Shown: positions 8,160 through 17,836 of the stretch, in pieces | Numbering within the stretch: the first letter of the stretch is position 1 | How the letters are laid out: each line of letters opens with the position of its first letter | Assembly (NCBI GenBank): GCA_948739805.1 | Contig: CAPYID010000001.1 | Location: 62,001 to 126,000 of the forward strand | DNA from: an uncultured Clostridia bacterium | Lineage (GTDB): Bacteria > Bacillota > Clostridia > TANB77 > CAG-508 | DNA length: 64,000 nucleotides | Direction of reading: 5' to 3' | The notes under the pieces: generated by a model | Databases searched by the model: none | What the model was told of the DNA's origin: nothing | The model's input: the letters and a program-made list of their open reading frames with translations, nothing else | Translations under genes and position numbers: made by a program

Positions 8160-8798
8160 ATGAAAACAGAGGAAATTTTAAAACAAATTTATCAAGAATT
8201 AAACAAAAGAATGGAAAGTAAAGATAACAGAATATTCGTAATAGAACATACAATACCTAGTGTAAATTATAGTGAAAATGAAAACGTAAAAGATATGTAT
8301 TTTGCAAGTGGTATTAAAATGGAACTAGAGAAAATGATGGAACATTTTAAATATGAATTTCACTTTTCTAGCTATAAAGATAAATACTTTTTCAGCAATT
8401 TAGAAGAAATTGCAAGACAAAGAATGCTAAAAGAGGTAGAAACGGAATATACAAAAGAACAGAGGTTAAAGATGGAACTAAACGAAAAAGTTGAGCAAGA
8501 ATATGCTACTTTTAAGAAGGATTTAGAACAAAAATCTCCTAAAGAAATTATTGAAAAAGCATATGAATTAGTAGTAAAAGAACAAATAAAAGATGAATTG
8601 AAAGAGAAAAACTTAATAGAAAATGAACTAAAAGCATTACTAAAAGAAAAAGATTTACTTTCAGAATGTTATGAAGATTGGAAAGATTCAGATGGAAAAT
8701 TAGGAGAGATTATATCTTATACAATAGATGATACAATAGAACTAATTGAACAGGAATATAACAAACAAAACAAACAAAAAACTGGAGAAAGTAGATAA
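8160..8798 (+). CDS. DUF3848-like ICE protein
   Basis: A 212-aa protein starting MKTEEILKQIYQEL at ATG 8160, behind GGAAAGGAG. An in-frame TTG at 8136 lies inside the terminator and is rejected. Its second half (LNEKVEQEYATFKKDLEQ, then SPKEIIEKAYELVVKEQI and LLKEKDLLSECYEDW) follows the DUF3848 pattern found in Tn1549-type elements. It is mostly helical with no membrane segment. It lies three bases before the TOPRIM gene and is probably co-transcribed. Function unknown. Confidence 0.7.
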   Translation: MKTEEILKQIYQELNKRMESKDNRIFVIEHTIPSVNYSENENVKDMYFASGIKMELEKMMEHFKYEFHFSSYKDKYFFSNLEEIARQRMLKEVETEYTKEQRLKMELNEKVEQEYATFKKDLEQKSPKEIIEKAYELVVKEQIKDELKEKNLIENELKALLKEKDLLSECYEDWKDSDGKLGEIISYTIDDTIELIEQEYNKQNKQKTGESR

Positions 8799-8801
8799 AT
8801 T

Positions 8802-9779
8802 ATGAAAGAAGATTATGTGCCACCAGAACTTGTAGAAGAGGCAAAAAAAGTAGATTTATTAACTTATTTACAAAACTATGAACCAAACGAATTAATTAGA
8901 GAAACAAGAACACAATATTGCACAAGAACACACGATAGTTTGAAAATTTCTAATGGATTTTGGAACTGGGAGTCAAAAGGAATTGGGGGTAAAAATGCAG
9001 TTGATTTTATGGAAAAAGTAAGAGGTGTTCCATTTCCAAAATCAGCAAGAGTTGTACTAGATAAGATGAAAATAAAAGTACCAGTGTTTGCTCCGAAACA
9101 AGAAAAAATAGAGATAAAAAAACTAATATTACCAGAGAAAAACACAAGTGCAGAAAGAGCAAAAAAGTATTTAAAATCACGAGGAATTGATGAAGAAATA
9201 ATACAAAAATGTATTGAAAAACATTTAATTTATGAAGAAAAAAATTATCATAATGTTGTATTTGTTGGTTATGATGAAATGGGAAATGCAAGATATGCAG
9301 GGTGCAGAGCAACAAACGAAAGCAAGTTCAAAAATGATGCAACAGGTAGTAATAAAAAGTATTCATTTAGAATAGAAAGTAATAAAAAAACAGATACAAT
9401 TTTTATATTTGAGGGTGCAATAGATTTATTATCTTATGCAACCCTTTTTAAATTATATGGCTTAGAATGGGAAGACAAAACAATGATTTCACTTTCAGGA
9501 GTTTACCAACCAGCAAGTACCATTTCAGAAAGTAAAGTACCAATAGCAATACAAAATTATTTAGAAAAACACCCAGAAATAACAAAAATTAATCTTTGTT
9601 TAGATAATGATGAAGCAGGAAGAAATGCAACGAAAGCATTACAAATTGTATTACCAAAAAAGTATGAAATTATAGATAGACCTACAAAAAAAGGCAAAGA
9701 TTATAACGAATATTTATGCCATTTATTAGGCATAAAACCAATAGAGAATAAGAAAAAAATTGAAAGCGAAAGAACATAG
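8802..9779 (+). CDS. DUF3991 and TOPRIM domain protein (primase-like)
   Basis: A 325-aa protein of the DUF3991/TOPRIM family common in Bacillota conjugative elements. The N-terminal DUF3991 segment (about residues 1-110) has VDLLTYLQNYEPNEL and FWNWESKGIGGKNAVDF. The TOPRIM part (about 185-300) has FIFEGAIDLLSYATL and LCLDNDEAGRNA, the acidic EGxxD and DNDxAG motifs that bind metal. It probably acts in priming or processing of transferred single-stranded DNA. It lies next to the oriT-like region. Confidence 0.88.
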   Translation: MKEDYVPPELVEEAKKVDLLTYLQNYEPNELIRETRTQYCTRTHDSLKISNGFWNWESKGIGGKNAVDFMEKVRGVPFPKSARVVLDKMKIKVPVFAPKQEKIEIKKLILPEKNTSAERAKKYLKSRGIDEEIIQKCIEKHLIYEEKNYHNVVFVGYDEMGNARYAGCRATNESKFKNDATGSNKKYSFRIESNKKTDTIFIFEGAIDLLSYATLFKLYGLEWEDKTMISLSGVYQPASTISESKVPIAIQNYLEKHPEITKINLCLDNDEAGRNATKALQIVLPKKYEIIDRPTKKGKDYNEYLCHLLGIKPIENKKKIESERT

Positions 9780-9810
9780 ACAATAAAATTTTAATGTCCT
9801 AACAAGCAAG

Positions 9811-9870
9811 ACAAATGTAGCTACATTTGTTAAATTATGGGGCATACCCCAATCCCCATTAAGAATAAAG
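9811..9870. other. Candidate oriT of the ICE: perfect 20-bp palindrome and adjacent inverted repeat
   Basis: ACAAATGTAGCTACATTTGT (9811-9830) is a perfect 20-base palindrome. Shortly after it comes TGGGGCATACCCCA (9838-9851) and a TCCCC motif. The position, between the primase-like gene and mobC/relaxase, is where origins of transfer of this ICE type lie. The nick site itself is not established. Confidence 0.6.
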
Positions 9871-9886
9871 AAAAAAGGAGCAGAAA

Positions 9887-10207
9887 ATGAAAGAAGAAAC
9901 AAGAGATTTTACATTACGAATACGAGTAAATCCTACAGAACTAGAAAAGATAAAAACAAAAGCTAATAAAGCAGGAAAAAATATTTCAGACTTTATGAGA
10001 GAATCAGCCTTAGGATGTGAAATAAAAGAAAGACCAGATAAAAGTGTTTATACATTAATACTAAAACCATTAAATGATTTTATAAGATTACTAAAAGAAC
10101 TTGAAAGAGTTGCTTATCATAATAAATTTCTTGATGAAAGAATTTTAAATGAAGAAATAAAAAAGTGGCAAGAGTATAGAACAATGATAAGGGAAAGGTT
10201 GTGGTAA
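9887..10207 (+). CDS. mobC: MobC-like relaxosome accessory protein
   Basis: A 106-aa protein. An N-terminal ribbon-helix-helix (TLRIRVNPTELEKIKTKANK) is followed by the NISDFMRESALG helix and a C-terminal helical part, as in MobC proteins. Such proteins bind oriT next to the relaxase and help open the DNA for nicking. It starts at ATG 9887 behind AAAGGAG, immediately after the putative oriT, and overlaps the relaxase start region. Only the family assignment is certain. Confidence 0.85.
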   Translation: MKEETRDFTLRIRVNPTELEKIKTKANKAGKNISDFMRESALGCEIKERPDKSVYTLILKPLNDFIRLLKELERVAYHNKFLDERILNEEIKKWQEYRTMIRERLW

Positions 10208-10209
10208 TA

Positions 10210-11571
10210 ATGGCAACTACGAGCCTATGGAAAGTAGAAAATAGACTTGATAAAGTTATAAAATACACAACAAATGCAGAGAAAACAGAAAATAAAAATT
10301 GGTATAAAGATTTACACAATACAATTGAATATACAAAATCAGATTTTAAAACAGAAAAACAATTATATGTAACAGGAGTAAATTGTAGTGAAGATAATGC
10401 CCTACAAGATATGATATTTACTAAAAAAAGATTTGGAAAAACAAAAGGCATTCTAGCTTATCACGGATTTCAGTCTTTTGCAGAGGGCGAAGTAACTGCA
10501 GAACAAGCACACGAAATTGGAGTAAAACTTGCAGAGGAACTTTGGGGAGATAAATACGAGGTTATAGTATCAACTCACTTAAATACTAAACATTATCATA
10601 ATCATTACGTTTTAAATTCTGTTTCTTTTGTAGATGGAAAGAAATATAGAAATACCAGAGAAAACTATGCTTTAATGAGAAAAACATCAGATGATTTATG
10701 CAGAGAATATAATTTAAGTGTAATAGAAGAAAAGCCCTGTGGGAAACACAAAATAGACTATACTAAATATTATACTTCTTATATTCAAAAATCAGATTAT
10801 TATACTAATGCAAAAGATGATATTGATTATGCAATATCACAAGCATATTCTTATAAAAATTTTGAAAATATTTTAGAAGAAATGGGTTATACAATTACAA
10901 TAAGAGCAAACAAAATAAGTGTATGTAGACCACCTTACAAAAGAAATATACGAATAGAAAGAAACTTTGGAGAGGAATATAGTATAAAAAATATTGAAGA
11001 TAGAATATTAAATTCACAAATACCAAAAGTACCTTTTCCAGAAGTACAAACAAAAGCCAAAAGATATTTTATCAAAAATAAATATAACATCAATAAAAAT
11101 AGAGGCAGTTTATACAAATTATATTTATACTATTGTTATTTACTAAAAAAATTTCCTAACAATAGAAGAAAAATTAAAATGTCAGCAGAAATGAGAAAAG
11201 ATATTAAGAAAATGGACGTTATATCTAGTGAAATAAAGTTCCTTTGTAGAAATGAAATAAAAACTACAGAGGAACTTTTTCTATATAAAAAAGAAACTAT
11301 GGATAAGTTGAATAAAAAAATGCATACAAGAACGATTTTAAGAAGAAAAAGGCAAAAAACTACTGATACAGAAGAAAGACAAAAGTTATGCAATGATATT
11401 CTAGCTTTATCTAATAGTATTTTTGAATTAAAAAAGGAGGTGGGTTATTGCGAAGATATTGAAGAACGAACACAAAAGATAAAAGAAAATATAAACGATA
11501 TTGAAGAAAACGAAAAAGAAAGTCAAAAAGGAAAGGAGAAAGTAAAAAATGAACGCATCAGATTCAGCTGA
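10210..11571 (+). CDS. Relaxase/mobilization nuclease (MobP-type, PF03432-like)
   Basis: A 453-aa protein that should nick oriT and lead the transferred strand. The relaxase domain fills roughly residues 1-190, with the metal-binding histidine motif HYHNHYVLNSVSF near residue 133 and NTRENYALMRKTSDDLC after it. The remainder is helical and basic and probably contacts DNA or the coupling protein. I choose ATG 10210, with GGGAAAGG upstream; a GTG at 10201 is also in frame. The 3' end overlaps the PcfB-like gene by 23 bases, implying coupled translation. Confidence 0.92.
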   Translation: MATTSLWKVENRLDKVIKYTTNAEKTENKNWYKDLHNTIEYTKSDFKTEKQLYVTGVNCSEDNALQDMIFTKKRFGKTKGILAYHGFQSFAEGEVTAEQAHEIGVKLAEELWGDKYEVIVSTHLNTKHYHNHYVLNSVSFVDGKKYRNTRENYALMRKTSDDLCREYNLSVIEEKPCGKHKIDYTKYYTSYIQKSDYYTNAKDDIDYAISQAYSYKNFENILEEMGYTITIRANKISVCRPPYKRNIRIERNFGEEYSIKNIEDRILNSQIPKVPFPEVQTKAKRYFIKNKYNINKNRGSLYKLYLYYCYLLKKFPNNRRKIKMSAEMRKDIKKMDVISSEIKFLCRNEIKTTEELFLYKKETMDKLNKKMHTRTILRRKRQKTTDTEERQKLCNDILALSNSIFELKKEVGYCEDIEERTQKIKENINDIEENEKESQKGKEKVKNERIRFS

Positions 11572-12409
11572 AGAACTTATAAAAATTTATTTAGATGGTG
11601 TAGGATTTACTTTAAGAATTGCAGGAGAGGGTTCAAAAAATCTTATTGCTTTTCTTATTGCAATGTCAAAAGATAATAGGCAAATAAAAGGGAAAACAAG
11701 ACTTACAAATATGTTAAAGACAGGTAAAGAAGTAAAAATATTTACAATTAAAGCAGAAAATTTAAAAAAGTTTTCAGAAGAGGCAAAAAAGTATGGAATT
11801 TTATATTGTGTTTTAGCAGATAAGAAAAATGAGAAAATTGACGGAATAGTAGATATTATGGTTAGACAAGAAGATGCCTCAAAAGTTAATCGTATAGCAG
11901 AAAGATTTAATTTTGAAAAAGTAACTACTGCAACAATTGAACAAGAATCAAAAGAAAAGAGTGCAGAGAAAGAAACACAAGAAAAGAGCAAAGATGAACA
12001 AATGGCAGATGAATTATTAGCAGAGCCAAAAGAACTAGAAGAAATAAAAGATAGTAGCGAAAATTCTCCCAGTAATACAAAATCGGAAGAAAAGAGTCAG
12101 TTAGAGAATTTCTCAGATACCAAGAACAAATTAGAAGAAAATGATAAGTTATATGATAAAGGAAAAAAATCAGTAAAAAAGGAACTTGAACAAATTGAAA
12201 AAGAACTAGATATAAAACAGGGAAGAGAACTCGAAATAGAAGATACAAAAGATAAAGAAAATATAGTTATAAAGGAAAAAGAAAAATCTAAACATTTAAA
12301 AGAAAAGCAAGAAAAGAATAAGCCAAAACATATGAAAGAGCCTAAACATCTAGACACTCAAAAAAGTAAAAAGAGAAAGAAAAATAAAATAAGAGAGAGG
12401 AGCAAATAG
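11549..12409 (+). CDS. PcfB-like (DUF3801) conjugation protein
   Basis: A 286-aa protein whose first 130 residues follow the PcfB/DUF3801 pattern (GEGSKNLIAFLIAMSKDN, then LTNMLKTGKEVKIFTI and FSEEAKKYGILYCVL). The rest is a low-complexity, K/E-rich tail. In pCF10, PcfB bridges the relaxosome to the VirD4-type coupling protein. Its position between relaxase and VirD4 fits that role. Overlap with the relaxase gene and a two-base gap to the next gene indicate an operon. Confidence 0.85.
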   Translation: MNASDSAEELIKIYLDGVGFTLRIAGEGSKNLIAFLIAMSKDNRQIKGKTRLTNMLKTGKEVKIFTIKAENLKKFSEEAKKYGILYCVLADKKNEKIDGIVDIMVRQEDASKVNRIAERFNFEKVTTATIEQESKEKSAEKETQEKSKDEQMADELLAEPKELEEIKDSSENSPSNTKSEEKSQLENFSDTKNKLEENDKLYDKGKKSVKKELEQIEKELDIKQGRELEIEDTKDKENIVIKEKEKSKHLKEKQEKNKPKHMKEPKHLDTQKSKKRKKNKIRERSK

Positions 12410-12411
12410 AA

Positions 12412-13296
12412 ATGAATGAAATTGATGACTTATTAGGAACAAATAGCAACAGTAAAAGTGATAACTATAACAATAGAAATTATAGTAAGAATAATTGGAA
12501 AGAACAAAACAGAAAAAGAAATGAGGCATATAAAAAAATGGACGATATGTCCTTTAATATTTCAAAAGACGGAAATATGTTTATTCAATACTTGAACATA
12601 TTAAGTAGGTTTGAAAAATACTCTGTTGGTAACTGCTTACTTATACTTGAAACAGAACCTAATGCTATTCAAATAAAGGAAAAGAAAGATTGGATTGATA
12701 AAGGTTATGATACAATAGAAAATGCAAAATCAATGACAATATTAGAACCGAATAAAGTAGATGGGAAAGTATATTATAATCCAAAAGATGAATATGATAT
12801 ATCACAAACAAATGCACCTATACCAAAAGAAAAGACATATAAAAATAAAGAAATGCTACTAGCAATATTTAGTATATGTGATAAAGAAAATGTAACAAGA
12901 CAAGTAGTTGACATCTTACCAAGTGGAAATAAAGGTGCAGAATATATTGAAAGTGAAAATAAACTATATATGTGTAGAGGTCTAAAACCAGAGTATTTAA
13001 TAAAAACTGTTATACAAGAAATAGCAAGAATTGAAATCAAGAATTTTGAAAATAGTGAAATGAAAGAATTTAAAACTTATTGTATTTCATATATGCTATG
13101 TAAAAAGTATGGTTTAGATATTTCAAAATTTGATTTTTCTAATTTACCAAAAGACCTTATAAATAAAGCTAAAGGAAAAGAAATTAGGAAAGAACTAGAT
13201 GACATTAGAACAAATTTTATAGAAATAAATTCGAAAGTTGCAGAGTATTTTGAAAAAGAAGAAAAGTCAAAGAAAAATAAAGAACAAGGAAGGTAA
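12412..13296 (+). CDS. ArdC-like single-stranded DNA-binding/antirestriction domain protein
   Basis: A 294-aa protein. After a disordered Asn/Ser-rich start it shows the ArdC N-terminal domain: the SVGNCLLI helix, then IKEKKDWIDKGYDTIENAKSM. The second half normally carries a metallopeptidase HExxH helix. Here the corresponding helix reads VIQEIARIEI, so the zinc ligands seem to be lost and the protein is probably only a ssDNA-binding or structural member. It sits inside the transfer operon. Confidence 0.7.
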   Translation: MNEIDDLLGTNSNSKSDNYNNRNYSKNNWKEQNRKRNEAYKKMDDMSFNISKDGNMFIQYLNILSRFEKYSVGNCLLILETEPNAIQIKEKKDWIDKGYDTIENAKSMTILEPNKVDGKVYYNPKDEYDISQTNAPIPKEKTYKNKEMLLAIFSICDKENVTRQVVDILPSGNKGAEYIESENKLYMCRGLKPEYLIKTVIQEIARIEIKNFENSEMKEFKTYCISYMLCKKYGLDISKFDFSNLPKDLINKAKGKEIRKELDDIRTNFIEINSKVAEYFEKEEKSKKNKEQGR

Positions 13297-13301
13297 TATA
13301 A

Positions 13302-13499
13302 ATGGTTAATGAAAGAGTTATAAAATTAGACCAATATGAATTTAGTGCAGTAATAAAGCTTATAAATGAAAAAAGAAACGATTTATTAAGACAACAACAA
13401 AGCACTGAATTTATAACAGAAATATTAGAAAAAGTAATAAAAGCCCCAACAAAGAGAAAATCTAAATTTAGAAGAGAAAGGGAACAATGTGAACGATAA
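13302..13499 (+). CDS. Small ICE protein (DUF5720-like)
   Basis: A 65-aa basic helical protein (KRNDLLRQQQSTEFITEILEKV, then a Lys/Arg-rich tail) between the ArdC-like gene and virD4. This is where Tn1549-like elements keep a short DUF5720-type gene, so the assignment rests on size, position and charge pattern. It overlaps the virD4 start by 11 bases. Confidence 0.55.
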   Translation: MVNERVIKLDQYEFSAVIKLINEKRNDLLRQQQSTEFITEILEKVIKAPTKRKSKFRREREQCER

Positions 13500-14698
13500 T
13501 GATAAAAAAACAGAAATTGTTTTATTTTGTTTAGGAGGAATTGTAATAATATGGTTATCATTACTAATAGCACCATATATAAATGGTGGATTAGTAGAAA
13601 TCATAAATAACTTACCACAAAAAATGAATACACCATTTGAAATTGAATTTTGCAAGAATAGTATAAAATCTATTCTTATTTTTTTACTCATTTATTTATT
13701 AGGAATAGGTGTATATGTATCTACTAAAAGAAATTATAGAAAAGGTAAGGAATATGGTTCTGCAATATGGGGCAATGCAAGACAAATAAATAAAAAGTAT
13801 ATGCAATTACCAAAGAGCCAAAACAAAATATTAACTCAAAATGTTATGCTAGGTTTAAATGCAAGAAAACACAGAAGAAACTTAAATGTTTTAGTCATTG
13901 GAGGTAGTGGAGCAGGAAAAACAAGATTTTATGCAAAACCTAATATAATGCAATGTAATTGTTCGTATGTAATATTAGACCCAAAAGGAGAAATTTTACG
14001 AGATACACGGCGAATTACTAGAAAAGCAAGGGTATGCAATAAAAGTATTAGACTTAGTAAATACCGAAAAAAGTCATTGTTATAACCCATTTGTTTATAT
14101 ACAAGATGATAATGATATTCAAAAATTAGTAGGTAATTTATTTAAAAGTACAACACCAAAAGGTTCACAAGCACAAGACCCATTTTGGGACATAAGTGCA
14201 TCTATGCTTTTATCAGCATTATTTTACTATTTAAAATATGAGGCACCAGAAGATGAACAGAACTTTCCAATGGCGTCAGAAATGATGAGAGCAGGAAAAC
14301 CAAAAGAAGATGAAGAGGACTATGAAAGTGCATTAGATATATTATTTAAAAGATTAGAACATAAAAATCCAAATCATATAGCAGTAAAATATTATAAAGA
14401 TTATCACAGTGGAGCAGGAAGAACATTAAAATCAATAATTGTTACACTTGCATCAAAACTAGAAAAATTTAACTTAGACACAATAGAGGGAATAACCAAA
14501 ACAGATGAACTAGAACTAGATAAATTAGGAGAGAAAAAAATGGCATTATTTGCAATTATTCCAGATAACAATACAGATTTTAATTTTCTTGTTAGTATTC
14601 TATATACACAGATATTTCAAGTTCTTTATTATAAAGCAGATTATAAATACGGAGGTTCACTACCAATACCAGTACATTTTGTAATGGACGAATTTGCA
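13489..14698 (+). CDS. virD4: VirD4-type coupling protein, exon 1 (frameshift at 14008; split by group II intron)
   Basis: This is the N-terminal two-thirds of the type IV coupling ATPase, which delivers the relaxase-DNA complex to the secretion channel. It has two membrane helices (about residues 5-27 and 62-80). Walker A is VIGGSGAGKTRF near residue 139, followed by VILDPKGEILRDT. The frame breaks at one extra C (14008): the zero frame stops at 14085, while skipping the C gives G-E-L-L-E-K-Q-G and continues to MDEFA at the intron junction. The corrected exon is exactly 403 codons. Start GTG 13489. With exon 2 it encodes 616 residues, normal for the family. Confidence 0.87.
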
Positions 14699-15267
14699 GT
14701 GCGACCGTAAGGGGTCATTAAAAATATGTTGTTGGCACAACATTAGGTAAGATATGGAATTGCCTATTATCAACCGATTTATCCAAAGGGAAAACCCAAT
14801 GGGGAGTGTAGCATATCGGTAACGGTGTTATTTAGCCAATCATCAGGCTATGAACGGACATCAAGATAAAATGTCTTATATGAGGATAAAAGTTGGATTA
14901 CTTGAACGATAGTCAAAGGGGCTTTATCGTCAGCCTTAACGGAAGATGATTATTTACGTTAAGTAGTATTAAGGTATATGTAGAGTTTAGCGAACTGCAT
15001 ATACACCATATCCTAATACTTCCCAGCCACAATAAGTGGAAAATGATGAAAGTCGTATCCGACAATAAGACAAGCTAGTTTTAATGATTACTAAACGGTG
15101 ATAACCTAAGTTGAAATGCTTGAATTTAAGCTATAGCAAGTTGTGCTTGAATATTCAATATGGTTACGGAGCTTTCGTAGTAGTCAGAGAATGGGAAAGC
15201 CATTTACAAGGCGAAGGAAAGCAGTTTATCAATTCAAAATATATTAAGGAAAGGTGTGTGAGACACT

Positions 15268-17082
15268 ATGAGAAGTCCAAAGATTATTTTGGAAAATCTA
15301 CAAAAACATTCAAAAGAAGATAATTACAAATATGAAAGATTATATAGAAATTTATATAATCCCGAATTTTATCTTCAAGCGTATCAAAACATCTATGCCA
15401 ATACAGGAGCTATGACCTCTGGTATAGATGGAATGACGTTAGACGGTTTTGGTAAAGATGTAGTAGAAAATTTAATTATGCAAATTAAAAATCATACTTA
15501 TCAACCAAATCCAGTCAAAAGAGTATATATCCCAAAGAAAAATGGAAAGAAAAGACCACTTGGAATATCATCTTCAGCAGATAAATTAGTGCAAGAAGTT
15601 ATAAGAATGATATTAGAAAGTATTTATGAACCAACTTTTTCAAAACGTTCACATGGATTTAGACACGATAAAAGCTGTTATACAGCTCTGCAACAAATAC
15701 AAAGTACATTCACAGGTGTAAAATGGTTTGTAGAGGGAGATATTAAAGGCTATTTCGATAATATAGATCACCATATACTTGTGAATATATTAAGAGAACG
15801 AATTAAAGATGAAGCTTTTATAGAATTAGTCTGGAAATTTCTAAAATCTGGATATATGGAAAATTGGAAATATAATGCAACTTATTCAGGAGTAGCACAA
15901 GGCTCAGGATTTAGTCCTATACTAGCAAATATTTATTTAGACAAGTTTGATAAATTCATTGAGAAATACAAAAACAGTTTTGACAAAGGAAATCAGAGGA
16001 GATTTAATACAGAGTATGGAAAATTTCAAGGAAGATATCAACTATTCAATGAAAAGTGCAAGAAAAATTGGGACAAAATGACCAATATTGAAAAACAAAA
16101 TGCTAAAAACCATTTACAAAAACTTAAAAAGGATAGTCTTTCTGTACCTAGTAAAGACCCTATGGATAAAAATTATAGAAAGATACAATACACTAGATAT
16201 TGTGATGATTTTCTAATTGGAATTATAGGAAGTAAAGAAGATGCAACAAAAGTAAAACAAGATATTAAAGAATTTTTATTAAATGAATTAAAATTAGAAT
16301 TATCAGACGAAAAGACTTTAATAACAAGTGGTAAGGATAATGCAAAATTTTTAAGTTATGAAATTACAATTTGTCAAGACACGAAAACTAGAAAGACATC
16401 AAGAGGACAATGCAGAGTATTCAATGGAAGAGTTAAACTTTATGTTCCAAAAGAAAAATGGGTTAATAAACTAAAACAATATAATATGCTTAAAATTATT
16501 AACGTAAAGGGACAGAAAGAAAAATGGAAACCATTAGAAAGAGCAGAACTAGCATTTTTAAAACCAAATGAAATTGTAATGAGATATAATGAACAAATAA
16601 GAGGTTTATATAATTATTATAAGTTAGCAAATAATGTATCTGTATTAAATAAATACTATTATATAGCTGAATATAGTATGTGTAAAACACTTGCTTTGAA
16701 ATATAGAATTACAATGACAAAAGCAAAATTAAAATTTACTAGAAATGGTATTTTTAGTGTACCTTATGAAACAAAAACAGGAACTAAATATGCAACTTTT
16801 TATAATAGTGGATTTACAAAATCTAGAAGACTTATGAAAGCTAATGAAGATATAATTCCAGATTATGCTGAACTATATAAACCAAAAGAATTATATAAAA
16901 GATTTAAGAAACAAAAATGTGAACTATGTGGAAAGGAATACACAGATGTTAAAGTTCATCAAGTAGCCAGTCTAAAAGATTTGAACAATAAATTTGAATG
17001 GGAAAGACTAATGATAAATAAAAATAGAAAAACTTTAATAGTTTGTAATGAGTGTCATAGACTTATTACAAGCAAAATGTAG
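15268..17082 (+). CDS. ltrA: Group II intron-encoded reverse transcriptase/maturase
   Basis: A 604-aa protein that splices and mobilises its intron. The RT domain (about residues 30-360) includes PLGISSSADKLVQEV, EGDIKGYFDNIDHH, VAQGSGFSPILANIYL and the active-site YCDDF (in place of the usual YADD). The maturase X domain follows (about 420-530). A C-terminal zinc/HNH-like segment has CELCGKEY and CNECHRLI, but the usual HH pair reads HQ (KVHQV), so endonuclease activity may be weak or lost. The start ATG 15268 has AAGGTGTG upstream. Confidence 0.93.
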   Translation: MRSPKIILENLQKHSKEDNYKYERLYRNLYNPEFYLQAYQNIYANTGAMTSGIDGMTLDGFGKDVVENLIMQIKNHTYQPNPVKRVYIPKKNGKKRPLGISSSADKLVQEVIRMILESIYEPTFSKRSHGFRHDKSCYTALQQIQSTFTGVKWFVEGDIKGYFDNIDHHILVNILRERIKDEAFIELVWKFLKSGYMENWKYNATYSGVAQGSGFSPILANIYLDKFDKFIEKYKNSFDKGNQRRFNTEYGKFQGRYQLFNEKCKKNWDKMTNIEKQNAKNHLQKLKKDSLSVPSKDPMDKNYRKIQYTRYCDDFLIGIIGSKEDATKVKQDIKEFLLNELKLELSDEKTLITSGKDNAKFLSYEITICQDTKTRKTSRGQCRVFNGRVKLYVPKEKWVNKLKQYNMLKIINVKGQKEKWKPLERAELAFLKPNEIVMRYNEQIRGLYNYYKLANNVSVLNKYYYIAEYSMCKTLALKYRITMTKAKLKFTRNGIFSVPYETKTGTKYATFYNSGFTKSRRLMKANEDIIPDYAELYKPKELYKRFKKQKCELCGKEYTDVKVHQVASLKDLNNKFEWERLMINKNRKTLIVCNECHRLITSKM

Positions 17083-17097
17083 ATTATGATAAATGGA

Positions 17098-17192
17098 GAG
17101 CCGTATACAGCGAGAGTTGTACGTGCGGTTCGGGGGCGAGTATTAGAAAACCTACCATAGTAATATGGCAAGGCGTTTAATACTTAGCCTAC
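17098..17192 (+). ncRNA. Group II intron domains V and VI
   Basis: GAGCCGTATACAGC pairs with GTTGTACGTGCGGTTC around a GAGA-type loop, the catalytic domain V hairpin. Domain VI follows, with GAGTATTAGAAAA... and TTTAATACTTAGCC forming its stem, and ends at the 3' splice site TAC. Confidence 0.9.
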
Positions 17193-17836
17193 AATGTTGC
17201 GTTACCACAGGATTTTGAAAAAATACTTTCAACTATGCGTTCAAGAAATATATCTGTATCAATAATATTACAAAATTTATCACAATTAAAAGCCTTGTTT
17301 GAGAAAAGTTGGGAATCAATAGTAGGTAATTGTGATGAATTTTTATATTTAGGACGGAAATGAACAATCAAGTTTTAAGTATGTATCAGAAATGTTACGG
17401 AAAAGAAACAATTGATACAAATACTTATGGAAAAAGCACAGGACATAGTGGTAGTTATTCTACAAATTATCAAATCGCAGGTAGAGAATTATTAACACAA
17501 GATGAAATTAGAATGTTAGATAATGATAATGCAATATTATTAATTAGAGGAGAAAAGCCAATAGTTGATAGAAAGTACAATATTTTAAAACATCCTAATG
17601 TTAAAAATACAACAGATGGACAAGCAAAGCCGTATGAACACGGAAAAACAGATAGAGCAAATGCAAGTATATTGAAACTAGAGCCAGATGAAATAGAACA
17701 AATTGAAGTAAAAGATATACAAGAAATAAAACAATTTGAAAAGATATCAACAGAACTCTTATCAGAGGAAGATATAGAAAATTATTATATAATGGAGGAA
17801 TATGAAAATGAAAGAGAAAAAGAAAATAATAAGTAA
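17193..17836 (+). CDS. virD4: VirD4-type coupling protein, exon 2 (frameshifts at 17355 and 17398)
   Basis: This continues VirD4 after intron splicing, starting NVALPQDFEKILSTMRSRNISVSII, the stretch after Walker B. Two single extra Cs break it. At 17355, LYLG-C-GNEQSS; at 17398, SEML-C-GKETIDTNTYG. Removing both gives 213 residues to the stop at 17836. Gene callers would instead start at the spurious ATG 17360, losing the N-part. The tail is acidic (EENEREKENNK). Three CGG-associated shifts must be bypassed to make the full protein. Confidence 0.85.

Larger units (their letters stand above)
14699..17192 (+). mobile_element. Group II intron inserted in virD4
   Basis: The intron begins with the GTGCG consensus at 14699, directly after the codons for MDEFA. 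It contains a 5' structured region, a reverse transcriptase gene, then domain V (17098-17131) and domain VI, ending in TAC at 17192. Joining 14698 to 17193 gives MDEFA-NVALPQDF, the conserved Walker B region of VirD4, without loss of frame, so both borders are supported to the base. Length 2494 bp. The 5' region 14704-15267 holds ribozyme domains I-IV and no credible separate gene. Confidence 0.93.

Noticed and set aside
15111..15323. A 70-codon ORF before the intron maturase
   Set aside because: It lies in the intron ribozyme region, overlaps the maturase start and has no protein-like features.
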